DNA of 64,000 bases from Channallabes apus (Eukaryota > Chordata > Actinopteri > Siluriformes > Clariidae): contig CM060109.1 of NCBI GenBank assembly GCA_030522415.1, forward strand, positions 4,060,655 through 4,124,654. The letters run 5' to 3'. Below are positions 1 to 11,746 of the stretch, piece after piece (the first letter of the stretch is position 1; every line of letters begins with the position of its first letter). Made by a program: the position numbers and the translations under genes. Under the pieces are notes generated by a model, which was given only the letters and a program-made list of their open reading frames with translations, did no database searches and was not told the origin of the DNA.

Positions 1-30
1 TGCAAAATGCCTAAATGTAATGTAAATGTT
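1..30 (+). repeat. 3' tail of a tRNA-derived SINE or its L2-like partner LINE
   Basis: The first bases read tgcaaaatgcctaaatgtaa followed by another TAAATG unit. This is the tail that ends the SINE copy at 39572-39765, so the body of the element lies outside the window. Confidence 0.5.
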
Positions 31-455
31 CAACACCACATACTTTATAAAATAAATTTTTTTGTTTATAAGGCATTACATATCCTGACTCCGTCATATT
101 TAACAGATCTTCTCCTAACTTATACTCCTTCTAGAAACCTGAGATCATCATCGTCACAAAATCTGGTTCTTCCTCGTACGCGTTTGGCAACCATGGGATC
201 TTGAGCCTTTAACTACGCTGCCCCTTACCTGTGGAATCTACTACAGTACCTCTTGATATCCGGAATAGTAACTCTACTTCTGTTTTAAAATCCCGTTTAA
301 AAACACATCTGTTCAGGCAGACATACTTTTATACACGGCACTGCTTGTATATTGTCCTTTACTATTGTTGTTTTTTATATATTTACTTTTTTTGTTGTGT
401 AAGATGTCCTTGAGTGTCATGAAAGGCGCCTACAAATCTATTATTATTATTATTG
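31..455 (+). mobile_element. L2-like LINE, 5'-truncated 3' end
   Basis: The end of a LINE reverse-transcriptase ORF can be read with frame changes. One frame gives a stretch around YKALHILTPSYLTDLL and PSRNLRSSSSQNLVLPRTR. Another gives DIRNSNS and KSRLKTHLFRQTYF, the usual C-terminus of L2-type ORF2 proteins. A TTA microsatellite at 439-455 looks like the 3' tail. Only about 130 codons remain, the coding frame is broken after the MGS at 196-204, and no RT core is present, so this is a dead 5'-truncated copy. Confidence 0.75.
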
Positions 456-645
456 CTTAAATTAATTACTATTATTACAAAATGATAAAATAAATATTAA
501 AAATGATGATAAAATTATTATATAATTATTTCTATTATGTTGGTTTTTGTAATTAATTAATTTTATAGCACTCATGTGCTTTTATAGCATTATGTGAAAT
601 GGCACACTGGAAGAAAAAAAATTAATAGAATTTATTAATAAATCA
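456..645. other. AT-rich interval, nothing recognised
   Basis: AT-rich spacer between two repeats with simple TTA/AAT runs. No coding or structural signal was seen. Confidence 0.5.
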
Positions 646-1005
646 CTCTCACCCACTCATTGTTGTCTATACCGCTTTATCCTGTATTCATGATCACTGT
701 GACCAGGAGTCTATCCCAGGAGGCCTAGGGGACGAGGCAGGGTACACCCTGGACAGGGTGCCAATCCATCGCAGGGAACACACACATACACACATTCATT
801 CACATACAGTAAAAAAGGCTATTTGGGAACATCAATTAACCTAATTTTCAGGTCTATAGTTGTTGAAGAGGAGTACCCAGAGGAAGCCTAGCAAGCATGG
901 GGAGAACATGCAAACTCCATGCACACAGAGATGGAAATCAAACCAGGACCCTGGAGGTGCAAGGCAACAGTGCTAAACACTACACCACCACTACTACAAC
1001 CACTA
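646..1005. repeat. Common teleost interspersed repeat (RTE/Expander-like 3' tail or SINE)
   Basis: The stretch has phrases typical of a very abundant fish repeat: accgctttatcctg near the start, gggtacaccctggacagg, ccaatccatcgcaggg, ggggagaacatgcaaactcc and a closing gcaacagtgctaaacactac. It starts like the RTE copy at 1346. The family name is from memory. Confidence 0.65.
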
Positions 1006-1334
1006 CTGCACTAGTAATAAATCAATTATTTAAATTTATTACAGAAATGCAGAATGCAAAAAAAGACATTTGCTTCCACACTAGGAAACCAGTTATGTTT
1101 TTATATCTTCCACAAGCCTACTGTAACAACAGCGGACACCTTTGCTGAGCGTTTCTTAATTGTGTACGTGTATGCATGTGTATGCACTCTAAGCTAGATA
1201 CAAGTATGCATATTTCATAACTTTCATTTTAAAACTAATTTAGTTGATGTGAACACTAAAGTAGAGAAAATGTAAAACAGTTCTCTTATAACAGTACAAT
1301 ATAAACCACATCATTTCATTTTGATCAGATTTGT
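1006..1334. other. Non-coding spacer, nothing recognised
   Basis: AT-rich sequence between repeats. Short ORFs here have no family resemblance. Confidence 0.4.
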
Positions 1335-3525
1335 GCTCATTCCTCCATCCATCTTCAACCGCTTATCCCAAACGTCCCTTTCCCCAGCCACCTCAGCTAA
1401 CTCTGACTGGGGAATCCCAAGGCATTACCAGGCCAGTGCAGTGTGGAGATATAATCTTTCCATCTTGTCCTTGGTCTGCTCCGTGTTCTCCTTTCAGGTG
1501 GACATGCCAAGAACACCTCCTTAGGGAGAGGTCCTGGTGACATCCTTACTAGATGCCTGAATCCAAGATGGCGGCTTGCTCCGAAGCCAAAATGGTGCTA
1601 TTTTGTTTATATTTTGTGTGTAGCGCGTTTTACTTTGTGTATGGACATCGGCTAAACTGGTGTCCGTACATACCACCACCAGACACTTTTGTACCTAAAT
1701 AACTCAGCTAATGACATCCATGATGAGCTGTGGGAAAAGCTACGCGACCTCGGCTTGCTGCGTGAACCAGGCCTCGAAGTCTCGGCGTTGCCTGATGCCG
1801 GAGAAGGGGACATCGGAAGGGGTGTGCGAGGTTAACTCAACTACCTCAAAACATTGAGACTGGACTGACTAATAACACAAGCGCAAACACACTGATCTAC
1901 ACTACCAAACTATTGTACACCCAAACCTGTAAATGCTCTTTTGCACAATATTCATTACTGGATTACTTCTTGCACTAACCTCCTAATTCTTGCTGCTTCG
2001 TTAAGGAACTTTTACTGTTCCTCCACTACCGCATCATCTCAACACCATAGAGTATTATGTTATGTTGTGTTTGTCGCACTGTCACTTTGATGCTCTGGTT
2101 TGCACATTTGCATGCGCACTTTATTTTGTCGGTAAAAAAAAAAAAAAAAACAGTCTTCCTAACCCTAACCCTTAGCTAGTTAGTTTTTGTTAATTTATGT
2201 TGATAATTTATGTTGTCAGGTCAAACTGTTTTGTCTCCTCTAGCCAGCTAACTAGGCCTCTTAGTTAGCAAGTTTGGTTTTTCTGTTAATTTATGTTGTA
2301 AATTTATGTTGCATGTAGAACCTTGGTCCTGGAGGAACGTTGTTTCGTTTCACTGTGTACTAACTGTATGTGGTTGAAGTGACAATAAAGCCTACTTGAA
2401 CTTGAACCACCTCAACTGACTCCTTTCCACGCTAAGGCTTTACTCTGAGTTTCTCACAGATGACTAAGCTTCACATCTTATCTCTTAGCAAAAAGCCAGT
2501 TACCCTTCTGAGAAAACCCATTTCGGCCGCTTGTATTCGCGATCTTGTCCTTTCGGTCATAACCCAAACTTTTGGCTCAACTCTTTTTTCATCTCAACAG
2601 TACAGCAAAGCAACTGCAATACCGCCCCCACTGCTCAAATTCTGTGGCCAATCTCACATTCCAATGTTCCACCACTTTCCATCACCTGAGATACTTAAAC
2701 TCCTTCACTTACTCGCTCCCTACCTGGAGTAGACAATCCATTGGTTTCCTGCTGAGAACCATGGACACAGATTTCGAGGTCCTGATCCCCATCTCTGCGG
2801 TTTCACACTTGGCTGCAAACTGATCCAGCAAGCGTGGCAGATCAGACTGATGATGACATCAGGACCATATCATCTGCAAAAAGCAGTGATGCAATCCTTA
2901 GCCCACCAAACTGGAAACCCTCTCCTCCATGGCTGCACCTTGAAATCCTGTCCATGAAAATCACAAACAGAATTGGTGACAGGGCACCCGCCAACACCCA
3001 CTGGAAACAAGTTTGACTTACTGCCCAGAATCTGAACACAGCTCTCACTTTCAGCGTAAAGGGATTGGATGGCCCTGAGAAGTCAATTCGCGGGACTTTG
3101 CCACTGTGGAGTTTACTGACCACCACAGTGACCTCGTCTAGGGAGATCAACTCCTTCCCCCACAGAGAAGTGACGTTCCAGGTCCCCAGAGCCAGCTTCT
3201 GCTGCCTGGGTCTGGTCCGACGAGGACCTCGGCCTTCACTGCTACCCAAATAACGGCGCACCCAACCTCATCGGTTTCTCTCGCAGGTGGTGGATCCACG
3301 AGATTAGGGGAAAACAAGGGTTCCATGTTGCCCCATGGCAGACCCTCCACCAGGCACTCGCTGATAGACCCTCTGTCCAGGCCTGGCTCCAGATATGGGC
3401 CCCTGGCTTCCTCCAGGCAGGGTCATTTTACTCCCTCCTCTTTTTTTCATGGGTTTTTTAAAACCGTACTTAGCCTGGGCCCTCGCCTGAGACCACTTTG
3501 CCTTTGATTTGTGCTCATGTAAATT
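1335..3525 (-). mobile_element. RTE-type LINE remnant, interrupted and rearranged
   Basis: The plus strand is the antisense of an RTE LINE as seen in many fish genomes. On the minus strand, 2842-3261 reads fragments in the wrong order. LGTWNVTSLWGKE, from the start of the endonuclease, is joined to SLDEVTVVVSKL from the RT, followed by SPILFVIFMDRISR and SLLFADDMVLMSSS, which contains the FADD catalytic motif. The 5' non-coding part follows at 3250-3525. The 3' part at 1335-1560 begins with catccatcttcaaccgctta. The element is split at 1561-2406 by another LINE fragment, and the endonuclease-to-RT join shows an internal deletion. It is inactive. Confidence 0.75.
1561..2406 (+). mobile_element. 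Internally deleted non-LTR element nested in the RTE copy
   Basis: It begins ccaagatggcggcttg, a YY1-like start typical of LINE 5' ends. It ends gtgacaataaagcctacttg followed by an ACTTGA-type tail typical of LINE 3' ends. An internal A-run lies at 2136-2151. It interrupts the RTE between gatgcctga and ccacctcaactg, which are contiguous in intact RTE copies. A short gaa/tgaa repeat at both borders may be the target duplication. No ORF2 is present, so this is either a deleted LINE or a LINE-driven non-autonomous element. Confidence 0.6.
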
Positions 3526-4124
3526 ACACAAACTCTGCATGTGTCCGTGTGGTTTTATTCCTGGTTACTGAATGTTTTGAACTTACTGTGTATAGTGTTT
3601 TGTCTATAACAAATGGTTTCATGTTGGTCTGTACTCTAAGCCACAAACAGCCATAATCATATTTCTTTGACATGGTGAAACAAAAAAAGGGACACTGATA
3701 TATTGCGAAGTGATCAGAAATGGATGGGTGTTTGTTGTGTTTTGCTTTATGGTAAGCTTCTCACTATTGTCTTGTTACTGTTTGTATGTATTTACTGTAT
3801 ATGCATAACACTCCATACCATAATTGACCTGTGTAGCAAAGTCAGTTATAAAATGACTCCATGGCAAATGCCAGACTCCGCCTATGATGTTCAGTATTTT
3901 GTAGAAACAGTAGTCCACACTTTGAAGTCACTGCAAACATCATCAGGTGAAATTGTGTTCGTTATAATATCTTAGCATAAAGACAGACCCTTTACCTAGG
4001 GAAATCTTACAGGTACAAGCAACCATAATACCAGTATTAAAACTATGTAAAGACACCTCTGCCCCAATATGTTACAGTCCAGTTGCTTTACCTCTCAGTT
4101 AAGGAAGACTACAGAACAATTCAA
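3526..4124. other. Non-coding, nothing recognised
   Basis: Contains a 90-codon open frame at 3703-3975 with a hydrophobic stretch (LLTIVLLLFVCIYCICITL) but no family resemblance, no good start context and AT-rich composition. It is not called as a gene. Confidence 0.4.
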
Positions 4125-4940
4125 TTAAATTTTATTTATATAGCGCTTTTAACAATGGTCATTGTCTCAAAGCAGCTTCACAAAAATGAAAGAATTTTTA
4201 GAAAAGAAAATAATTGGAAGTGTGTATTGTGTGAGAAAAATGTATCTAGATAATAATGAGATGAATGAATGATAAATGAAATGTCTCTGATGTACCCGTT
4301 TAATCATCGCTTTAAGGACAGCCATGAGAAGAATGCACAAGCTCTTACAGCACTTTTTCGCTTTCCTAGAGCCAACATTCATGATCCTACTGCCGAAGAG
4401 GAAAAAAAGGTAGCTGGGCCCGATAATTAAGGCCCCCTTCCCAGCCAGAACGGTACGGTACAGACATATCAAACTCTCCAGTAACACCTCGGGATGGGTA
4501 GAAAAATACAGAACAGATGGGGAGAATTAGCGTAGTTGCCATTCAGGATAGGTGTACTGGAGTATGAGGTTATGGGATGAGTTATGTGTATGCCAGATTA
4601 AAAAGATGTGTCTTGAGTCTACTTTTGAGCTGGAAACTGTGTCTGCTCCCCGAACACTGTCTGGAAGGCTATTCCAAAGCTTTGGAGCTAAATAAGAAAA
4701 TGCCCTACCCCCTTTTGTAGATTTTGAAATTCTGGGAACTACCAGAAGTCCGGAGTTTTGTGATCTTAAGCTGCGTGGTGGAAAAGGCGCTAGATTTGTC
4801 GCTAGTTGATTTTTTAAAAGATGTGTCGCTAGAGGGGGTTGAATACTCGCTAAATATAGCGGCAAAGTCACTAAGTTGGCAACATGGCTCTCTACACATG
4901 TGGCATCCCCATGTGGCAATCGAAAACCAAGCAATTATCA
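4125..4940 (-). mobile_element. L2-type LINE 3' end, antisense
   Basis: On the minus strand, PRSLRSQNSGLLVVPRISKS and GGRAFSYLAPKLWNSLPDSV are the conserved end of L2 ORF2. The following 3' UTR reads on the plus strand as ttttatttatatagcgcttt and gtctcaaagcagcttcacaa, a tail seen across teleosts. The coding part is cut at its 5' side by an unrelated insertion near 4760-4910. This is a truncated, inactive copy. Confidence 0.8.
4760..4912. repeat. Short unclassified repeat with gtcgcta motifs inside the L2 copy
   Basis: The stretch replaces L2 coding sequence. It has repeated gcgacaaa/gtcgcta words: gctagatttgtcgctagttg, gtgtcgctagag and ctaaatatagcggcaaagtc. The word tatagcgcttt does not occur here. 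Family unknown. Confidence 0.35.
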
Positions 4941-5330
4941 AAAGCGGAAAATCTAAGAGTAGTCAGAAACGTAGCGAAAGGGTCATACACAGAGTAACAT
5001 TTAGGATCAAGCATAAGATAAACAGTAAGCAAAAACACGATCTGTAGCATGGTGGTCTGAAGGCCTTAAGTAGGCCTCTGGTGTCCTGGAGAACCAATCA
5101 GCTTGGAGGAGGCGTGACCAACAAAGGACAGGCAGAGCAGCAGCCAATAGATTTACAGGCACACTGAAGAGGGTGGAACCTGCAACAAGGGGAGACACAC
5201 CCTATCCCACCACCAGCACAGACAAAGCAGAGATAACCAAACACACAAAAACAAATAAATCCAATATTGTAACAGTCATGAATGCGAGTTATTCAGTCTG
5301 TTCTATCTTTTTTTACTTTGAGCACCCGTC
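4941..5330. other. Spacer, possibly repeat-derived, family not recognised
   Basis: No coding potential. The segment from 5041 to 5270 is more GC-rich than its surroundings and resembles a long terminal repeat or UTR, but no TG...CA ends or target duplication were found. Confidence 0.3.
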
Positions 5331-5358
5331 CCTTTAAACGTCTCTGCGTGGCCCTGTT

Positions 5359-6207
<849 letters not shown>

Positions 6208-6279
6208 CTTGCAACAGAGTATTGTTTAATTCTGGAGAAATTAATTTGAATTAGAAATTAAATGAGTGTCCGAGGTTAA

Positions 6280-6518
6280 TACCTCTATCTCACCTATGCG
6301 GTTTCACGCGGTGGCCGTACAGTAAATATGGTTCATTATGATTCACCGCGAGTTGTTGGCATTGTGAATACGTTGCCATCTTTCCGCGCGAAAAATTAAA
6401 CATGAAAGTTTGCGGACCTTGGCGAAATTCACAGAACGTCGGCTGGCAATCGCGGCAACTCACAGTGCCCGACACGGCATCTCACCGTGAGTCAAACCGC
6501 ACAGATGAGATAGGGGTA
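6280..6518. mobile_element. 239-bp MITE, PIF/Harbinger-like
   Basis: Imperfect terminal inverted repeats start TACC(T/C)CTATCTCA and run about 33 bp (left ctatctcacctatgcggttt, right complement ctatctcatctgtgcggttt). A TAA target duplication flanks it at 6277-6279 and 6519-6521. A 3-bp TWA duplication and a short length without transposase fit PIF/Harbinger-derived MITEs. A 61-codon minus-strand frame inside is not considered a gene. Confidence 0.7.
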
Positions 6519-6521
6519 TAA

Positions 6522-7039
6522 GGAAAAAACTTTGAGATTCCATGTCCATAAAAAATGACTAATCTGTAATTTAAGAAACCAACAGAAGAGAAAAAGTGGA
6601 TTTGATTGTGCACAATTTTATGTGGCACCAGGGGCACCATCTTGGTCTTGGCTGTGACGTGTACTGTACACATCTAATGAACAGTGCAACTAATCCTGCA
6701 ACAAATGCACCAATTTTATTCAAACATTTAGTCTGTTTATAACATTATGCTTCTTTTAACTTGTGCTGATCTTTCTTTTCTATTCTAGTTTTGTCCATTA
6801 TTCATATGCAATTTTTTTAACACACTCCTACTCATTAATTAATAAAAGCCTGCTGTAACAAACTTTTGTTCGAACTACAAAACGACAAGGCCGTGTGAAA
6901 AAAAGTATTATTTATTTTTTTTTGCACGTGTCACTTGAATGACGGAGATCATAAAGCAAAATTTAATATTACACAAAGATAATCAGAGTAAATACAAAAT
7001 GCAATTTTTAAATGATGGTTAAATTTATTAAGGGAAAAT
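6522..7039. other. Spacer, nothing recognised
   Basis: AT-rich sequence. A 63-codon minus-strand frame at 6482-6673 has no recognisable family. Confidence 0.4.
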
Positions 7040-7765
7040 AAAACTTCAAACCAACCTGGTCCTCTGTGTGTCTTACAAAATCATGAATGAACTGTGATTT
7101 TTGGAAAGCTGAGTTAAATTACACTTGCCATAACCAGGCCTGATTACTGTTAAAGCTTCTTGAATTAAGAAATCACTTAAATAGAATAGAAAAGTAAAGC
7201 ATGCTAAAAGATCTCAAAAAGCAACATGATATAAGGAAATTCAAGAACAGATGAGACACAAAGTAACTGACATGTATCAGTCTTGAAAGGCTTACCAAGT
7301 CATTTCTTGGGTCTTTGGGTCTGCAGTGAACCACAGTGAGAACCATTATGCACAGATGAAGAAAACTCGAAACAGTAGTGAACCTTCCCAGGAGTGTCTG
7401 ACCGACCAAAATTATGTGAAGAGCACAATGACAACTTCCACCGCTGACCAAAACCCTGCCCCCCACAAAAGCTCATCTCATATTTGCCAAAAATGATCTT
7501 GGTTATCCCCAAGACTTTTGGGCAAATATTCTGTGGACTGATGAAACAAACATTTTTGGAACTTTTTGGGACATTTCATAAAAAGATCATTATACCAACA
7601 ATCACACACGTTGGTGGTAGTGTAATGGACTGGGGATTTGCAGCTTCATGATCTGGACAACTTGTCATAATTAATGGAATTTTCCATAAATTTTCGCTCT
7701 ACCAGAATTTCCTGAATGGCAATCCTCTGAATGGTTCAGAAAAACTCAATTAAGGTTTCAAAGTG
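7040..7765 (+). pseudogene. Tc1-like transposase remnant
   Basis: The plus strand retains scrambled Tc1 coding words: aatattctgtggactgatga (region of the first catalytic Asp), ttggtggtagtgtaatggac, and a stretch matching the Tc1 segment before the second Asp. Frames are broken throughout and the third catalytic region is missing. No terminal inverted repeats were found, so the limits are approximate. Confidence 0.6.
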
Positions 7766-7776
7766 GCCTTATTTAC

Positions 7777-8155
7777 ATTTATATTTAGGCATGTGGCAGA
7801 CAAAAAGTGCTTTAAAGATTATATCACTGGATACATATTTACACTGGGTGTAAGATAGTCAAAGTCTCTGCTGTACGGACATCTAGAGGAAGTTCATTCC
7901 ACCATCTAGGTGCCAGAACATAAAAGAGATGAATGCAGCCCTCTATCTCTGAGAGATGGTGGGATGAGGTGAGCAGTGCTGGAGGATCGGAGGGAACATG
8001 GTGCAGTGCATGGTGTGATTAGAGCAGAGAGGTAAGTGGGTGCTTTGCCATTTTTAGCTTTGTAGGCAAGCATAAGCGTTTTGAATTTGATGCGGGCAGC
8101 TACATGAAGCCAGTGCAGGGAGTGGGGTGGCGTGGGAGAACTTGGGAACGTTATA
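7777..8155 (-). mobile_element. L2-like LINE 3' end whose tail matches a SINE family
   Basis: The minus strand reads ARIKFKTLMLAYKAKNGKAP, TYLSALITP and SLRSSSTAHLIPPSLRDRG, the C-terminus of an L2-type ORF2, with stops further on. The 3' tail (minus strand) reads gtctgccacatgcctaaata then TAAATGTAAA. The SINE copies at 28779-28975 and 39572-39765 end almost identically, so this LINE type is a candidate driver of that SINE. Confidence 0.7.
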
Positions 8156-8162
8156 AATGAGG

Positions 8163-9036
8163 ACGTAGCTTCCTGTTTTTGTATCGTTGCCGCGAAAGTT
8201 TCGCGTTTGTATCAGCGTTTAAATTACATAGCTTTTTAATTTATATAATAATAATATTAATAGCAACTAGCTTTTACATCTCCATACTATTCGGCTTCGC
8301 CTTTTTTCTGCGATTTTTGGAGAACGCGCGAGTTTCCTCGTCTAAGAACAATAAACAGAATTCAGCTCCAAACAACTAAAACTCCGGCACAGAGGTACGT
8401 TATCATGTATACCATTCAGCTCGTTCAGTGTGTGGAGTGCAGGATGTTTAGACATTCTTCCTCCATCATTAGTGATAATTTTATTTGTGATAGGTGTGTG
8501 TTAGTGAGAACTCTGACGGAGAAGATATCAGCGTTAGAGGAGCGCATCCAGACTTTAGAGAAGGTTAGAGTGTGGCGGAGATAAACAGCCCCCGCTAATG
8601 CTAAGGCTAGCCCACCGGAGCACACCTCTGCGCTTCACGTGTCCAACAGGTTTGCTCTCTTCAGTGCTGCACCCGCTGAGAAACCTGAAAGAGCTCTGGT
8701 TATAGGAGACTCTATACTGAGGCACGTGACATTAGCTAGACCTTTAGGGGCGCCAGCGGCAGTGGTTAGGTGTATCCCGGGAGCCAGAGCAGGTAATCTT
8801 AGGGCTCTAGGACAGCACAGGTTTTCTAAGATAGTGGTACATGCTGGAGCTAATGATACACGCCTTCGTCTGTCAGAGGTTAGTAAGAGTAACTTTACAG
8901 AGGTGTTTAAATTAGTGAAGGCGATGTCCGATGAAGTAGTATGCTCTGGTCCCATCCCAATGAGACGTGGCGACTGCTGCTTACAGCAGGTTATGGTCGC
9001 TGAACCGCTGGATGTCCAGGTGGTGCTCCGAAAATA
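8163..9036 (+). mobile_element. L2 LINE 5' UTR and ORF1, 5' part of a chimeric LINE
   Basis: It starts acgtagcttcctgtttttgt, the same start as the L2 at 53955. ORF1 shows the SGNH-esterase motifs VIGDSILRHV (8698) and HAGANDTRLR, preceded by a damaged N-terminal part with FICDRC. Esterase-bearing ORF1 proteins are known from CR1/L2-type LINEs. The frame is altered near 8973. At 9036 the L2 sequence stops inside ORF1 and continues directly as a jockey-like LINE endonuclease, so no L2 ORF2 follows. Confidence 0.75.
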
Positions 9037-10071
9037 ATGAACAACAGCTGTTGCAACAGCACGAGCGTTGTTCCTCTTACACGCTCCTGCACACCAAACC
9101 TGGAACTACTGTCCATCATGTGTCGTCCTTTTTATCTACCCCGGGAGTTCACATCGGTCATAATCAGCGCCGATTATATACCACCACAAGCGGACATGGA
9201 CACTGCCTTATGCGAGCTGGATGAGGCGCTCACACAGCACCAGACACAGCACCGGGACGATGCGCTTATTGTGGTGGGGGACTTTAATAGTGCCAACCTC
9301 AAACGCGCATCGGCGAACTTTTATCAGCACATCACCTGCCCCACCAGGGGCGAAAGGACACTAGACCATTGTTATACAACGGTCAAAGACGGTTACAAGG
9401 CACAATCTCGTCCACCGTTTGGTAAATCCGACCACGCCGCCATCTTCCTCATGCCAAAATATAAACATAGGCTGAAACAGGAAGTTTCGGTTCAGAGGGA
9501 GGTCGCGCGCTGGACGGACCAATCGGTGGCCGCGTTAAAGGACGCACTTGATGACGCAGACTGGGACATGTTCAGAAACAGCTCCGATGATGACGTCAGC
9601 CTGTTTACGGAAGCGGTTGTGGGATTTACTGGGAAGCTAGTGGATGATACGGTGGAGAAAAAGACTATCAGAACGTTTCCCAACCAGAAGCCGTGGGTGG
9701 ATAAAACCATCCGCGACACTCTGAGATCTCGCACCGCTGCCTACAACACGGGACTTGCGTCGGGGGGCATGGAACCATACAAGGCTGCGTCATATAACGT
9801 CCGGAAGGCGGTGAAAGAGGCGAAGCAGCGCTACGGGAGAAAACTAGAGTCACAGCTTCAACAGAGTGACTCTAGGAGCCTGTGGCAGGGACTGAGAACA
9901 ATAACGGATTATAAAGCAGCAACATCCGGTATGACGAACGCAGACGCGACTCTGGCAGACGAGCTCAACACTTTCTACGCTCGCTTCGAGGCTGCAGCTA
10001 AAGACGCTAGCGATGCTAATGCTAGCGGCGCTAATGCTAACGGACCTGTCATGGTCCTGTCACATGAACAC
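9037..10071 (+). pseudogene. Jockey-like LINE endonuclease region, RT deleted
   Basis: A 345-codon frame encodes the second half of an apurinic-type endonuclease: LIVVGDFNSANLKR, GERTLDHCYTTV and FGKSDHAAIFLMP, then the linker before the RT with FPNQKPWVDKTIRD and SLWQGLRTITDYK. After ANANG the sequence jumps to a part that lies about 1 kb further on in the copy at 57255-59261 (58799), removing the whole reverse-transcriptase core. It is called the A copy of the jockey-like LINE here. Its reading frame is otherwise cleaner in the endonuclease than that of the B copy. Confidence 0.75.
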
Positions 10072-10249
10072 TAGGGTTGTTCCGATTCCGATACTGGTAT
10101 CGGAAATGCTACCGATACCACAAAAAAATCTGGCATCGGAATCGGCGAGTATTTGAGTCCACGTACCGATCCGATACCATTTTCCTAAACATAACCTATT
10201 TATGCCCGCTAGCTTTGCTAGCTTAGCTTACTTACAGAGTGTCACGGCG

Positions 10250-10764
10250 TGCGCCTGTGATGGGCGTGCGCCCAAATCGATATCGCTCCTCGATCACTAG
10301 TTAGGCGCCCCCCCCCCCCCCCTTTGGGTATGTGAAGGAGCAGGGCCACATAATCAGGCTACGGCCCATGAGCTATCGTCGCTAATGATCCCGGCGCTAT
10401 AAAACACAGCGGGGAGTGTAGCTCGGGGTCTGACTGTTGGGAAGCTGGACTTTGCGACGCGGTGGATTTTATGAGAGACAGTGGCACAAGAGCGGGGCGA
10501 TGTGATGCGCCCCAGAGACTTTAAAAAGGGGGGCACCTTTGATCTCCGCGAGAGGAGCGCGTGAACGAGCTGCGCGAGCTCCCGCGGCACCTTCACTTTC
10601 GCGTCGAGCCTGCCTTCGCATCCCTGCCGCCAAAGCGAAAAAGACCGCATAGAGCCTTTAACCCTTTCCTTACCCATTTTTCTAAATAAATTACCCTTTT
10701 CCCTGTAAGACCTAAGTCCATGTTTCATGGTGTCGCCCGTGCACTTAGGGTCGAACCCGTTACA
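10250..10764 (+). repeat. Solo LTR inside the hAT element
   Basis: Begins TGTCACGGCG and ends CCGTTACA. It is flanked by cagag (10245-10249) and caggg (10765-10769), a probable 5-bp target duplication with one change. It has a TATA-like gctataaaac at about 10397 and AATAAA at about 10686, so the sense strand is plus. Diverged fragments of the same family occur at 40060-40230 and 45985-46080. The superfamily was not determined. Confidence 0.6.
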
Positions 10765-10805
10765 CAGGGCTAGTAGTAATTTACTTAAAAAAAAGAAATG
10801 CTATA

Positions 10806-10813
<8 letters not shown>

Positions 10814-10871
<58 letters not shown>
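10814..10871. repeat. (TA)n microsatellite
   Basis: Runs of TA with one interruption. Open frames through it are artefacts. Confidence 0.95.
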
Positions 10872-10873
<2 letters not shown>

Positions 10874-11001
10874 TATATACACTGTACAGATACACACCCA
10901 GGTATCGGATCGGTACTCGGTATCGGCCGATACCCTGAGCCCATGTATCGGAATCGGTATCGGGAGGGGAAAAATGGTGTCGGAACATCTCTAATCAACA
11001 C

Positions 11002-11233
11002 CATGGTGAAAAAGGCCCGGCAGCATCTGTACCACCTCAGACGTTTGAGAGACGTCAGACTGCCCTCCAAGGTGCTCAGGAATTTCTACTCCTGCACCAT
11101 AGAGAGCATCCTGACGGGAAACATCATGACCTTGTTTGGAAACAGGACCATGCAGGACAGACGAGCTCTACAGAGGGTGGTGCGTTCAGCTGAGCGCATC
11201 ATCCACACCAAGCTCCCTGACCTGCACTCAATC
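11002..11233 (+). pseudogene. Jockey-like LINE C-terminal segment, middle piece of copy A
   Basis: Reads MVKKARQHLYHLRRLRD, RNFYSCTIESILTGNI and RALQRVVRSAERIIHTKLPD, the post-RT region also found at 58830-59060. It ends at the L1 insertion, and the gene resumes at 17535. Confidence 0.8.
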
Positions 11234-11401
11234 TTTTTTTTTTTTTTTTTTTTTTATAATCCCACCACCACTCCCCCTCTTCGGAGGACAATAAATTTTT
11301 TGTATTTATTTTTTTCCCCTTTTTTTTCTCTCTTTTTTTTTCTACAAACAGTAAAGCAGGCATTCAACAACCTCCTAAAGGAGGAATGAAATGAAATGTG
11401 A

Positions 11402-11405
<4 letters not shown>

Positions 11406-11454
<49 letters not shown>

Positions 11455-11463
11455 TGCGTGTGT
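11406..11463. repeat. (TG)n microsatellite in the L1 3' UTR
   Basis: Long TG run, continuing as imperfect TGTGTA repeats to about 11520. Confidence 0.95.
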
Positions 11464-11746
11464 ATGTGTCCCTCATAAAATGTGTGTGTACATATATGTG
11501 CGTACGTATGTGTGTCTGTGTATGTCCCTGCCTTGAAGTGTACTTGATGCTGAGGGTGAGAAGCCGCAACAGCACCCCCATAAGCCAAAGTGGGACACGG
11601 AAGGGCCATCAGAACCAGGACATCCCCGGCACCAAACAGCTGACCCAGCCCCCAGGCCCCAAGTTACCGGACATGCACAGCCCCAAAGAACCCCCCCAGC
11701 CCCCCACAGGCTGCCAGGGGACGAAACTACAGCTGGACACTCCCAA

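Larger units (their letters stand above)
10072..10993. mobile_element. Non-autonomous hAT element (922 bp) in the LINE
   Basis: Ends are tagggttgttccga and, on the other strand, tagagatgttccga. Subterminal ccgatacc/ggtatcgg words are repeated at both ends. The 8-bp flanks are atgaacac (10064-10071) and atcaacac (10994-11001), one mismatch. The host LINE continues across the insertion (cctgtcacat then caacaccatggtgaaa). There is no transposase. About 515 bp of it is an inserted solo LTR. Confidence 0.8.

Noticed and set aside
2157..2172. Telomere-like ctaaccctaaccc
   Set aside because: Only two units, inside a LINE fragment. Too short to be an interstitial telomere.
3703..3975. A 90-codon frame with a hydrophobic stretch
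   Set aside because: No homologue recognised, AT-rich, poor start context and no neighbouring exon signals.
10727..11389. A 220-codon plus-strand frame and two minus-strand frames over the TA tract
   Set aside because: They read through a TA microsatellite (YIYIYI runs), a T-tract and two different transposons. No protein family fits.
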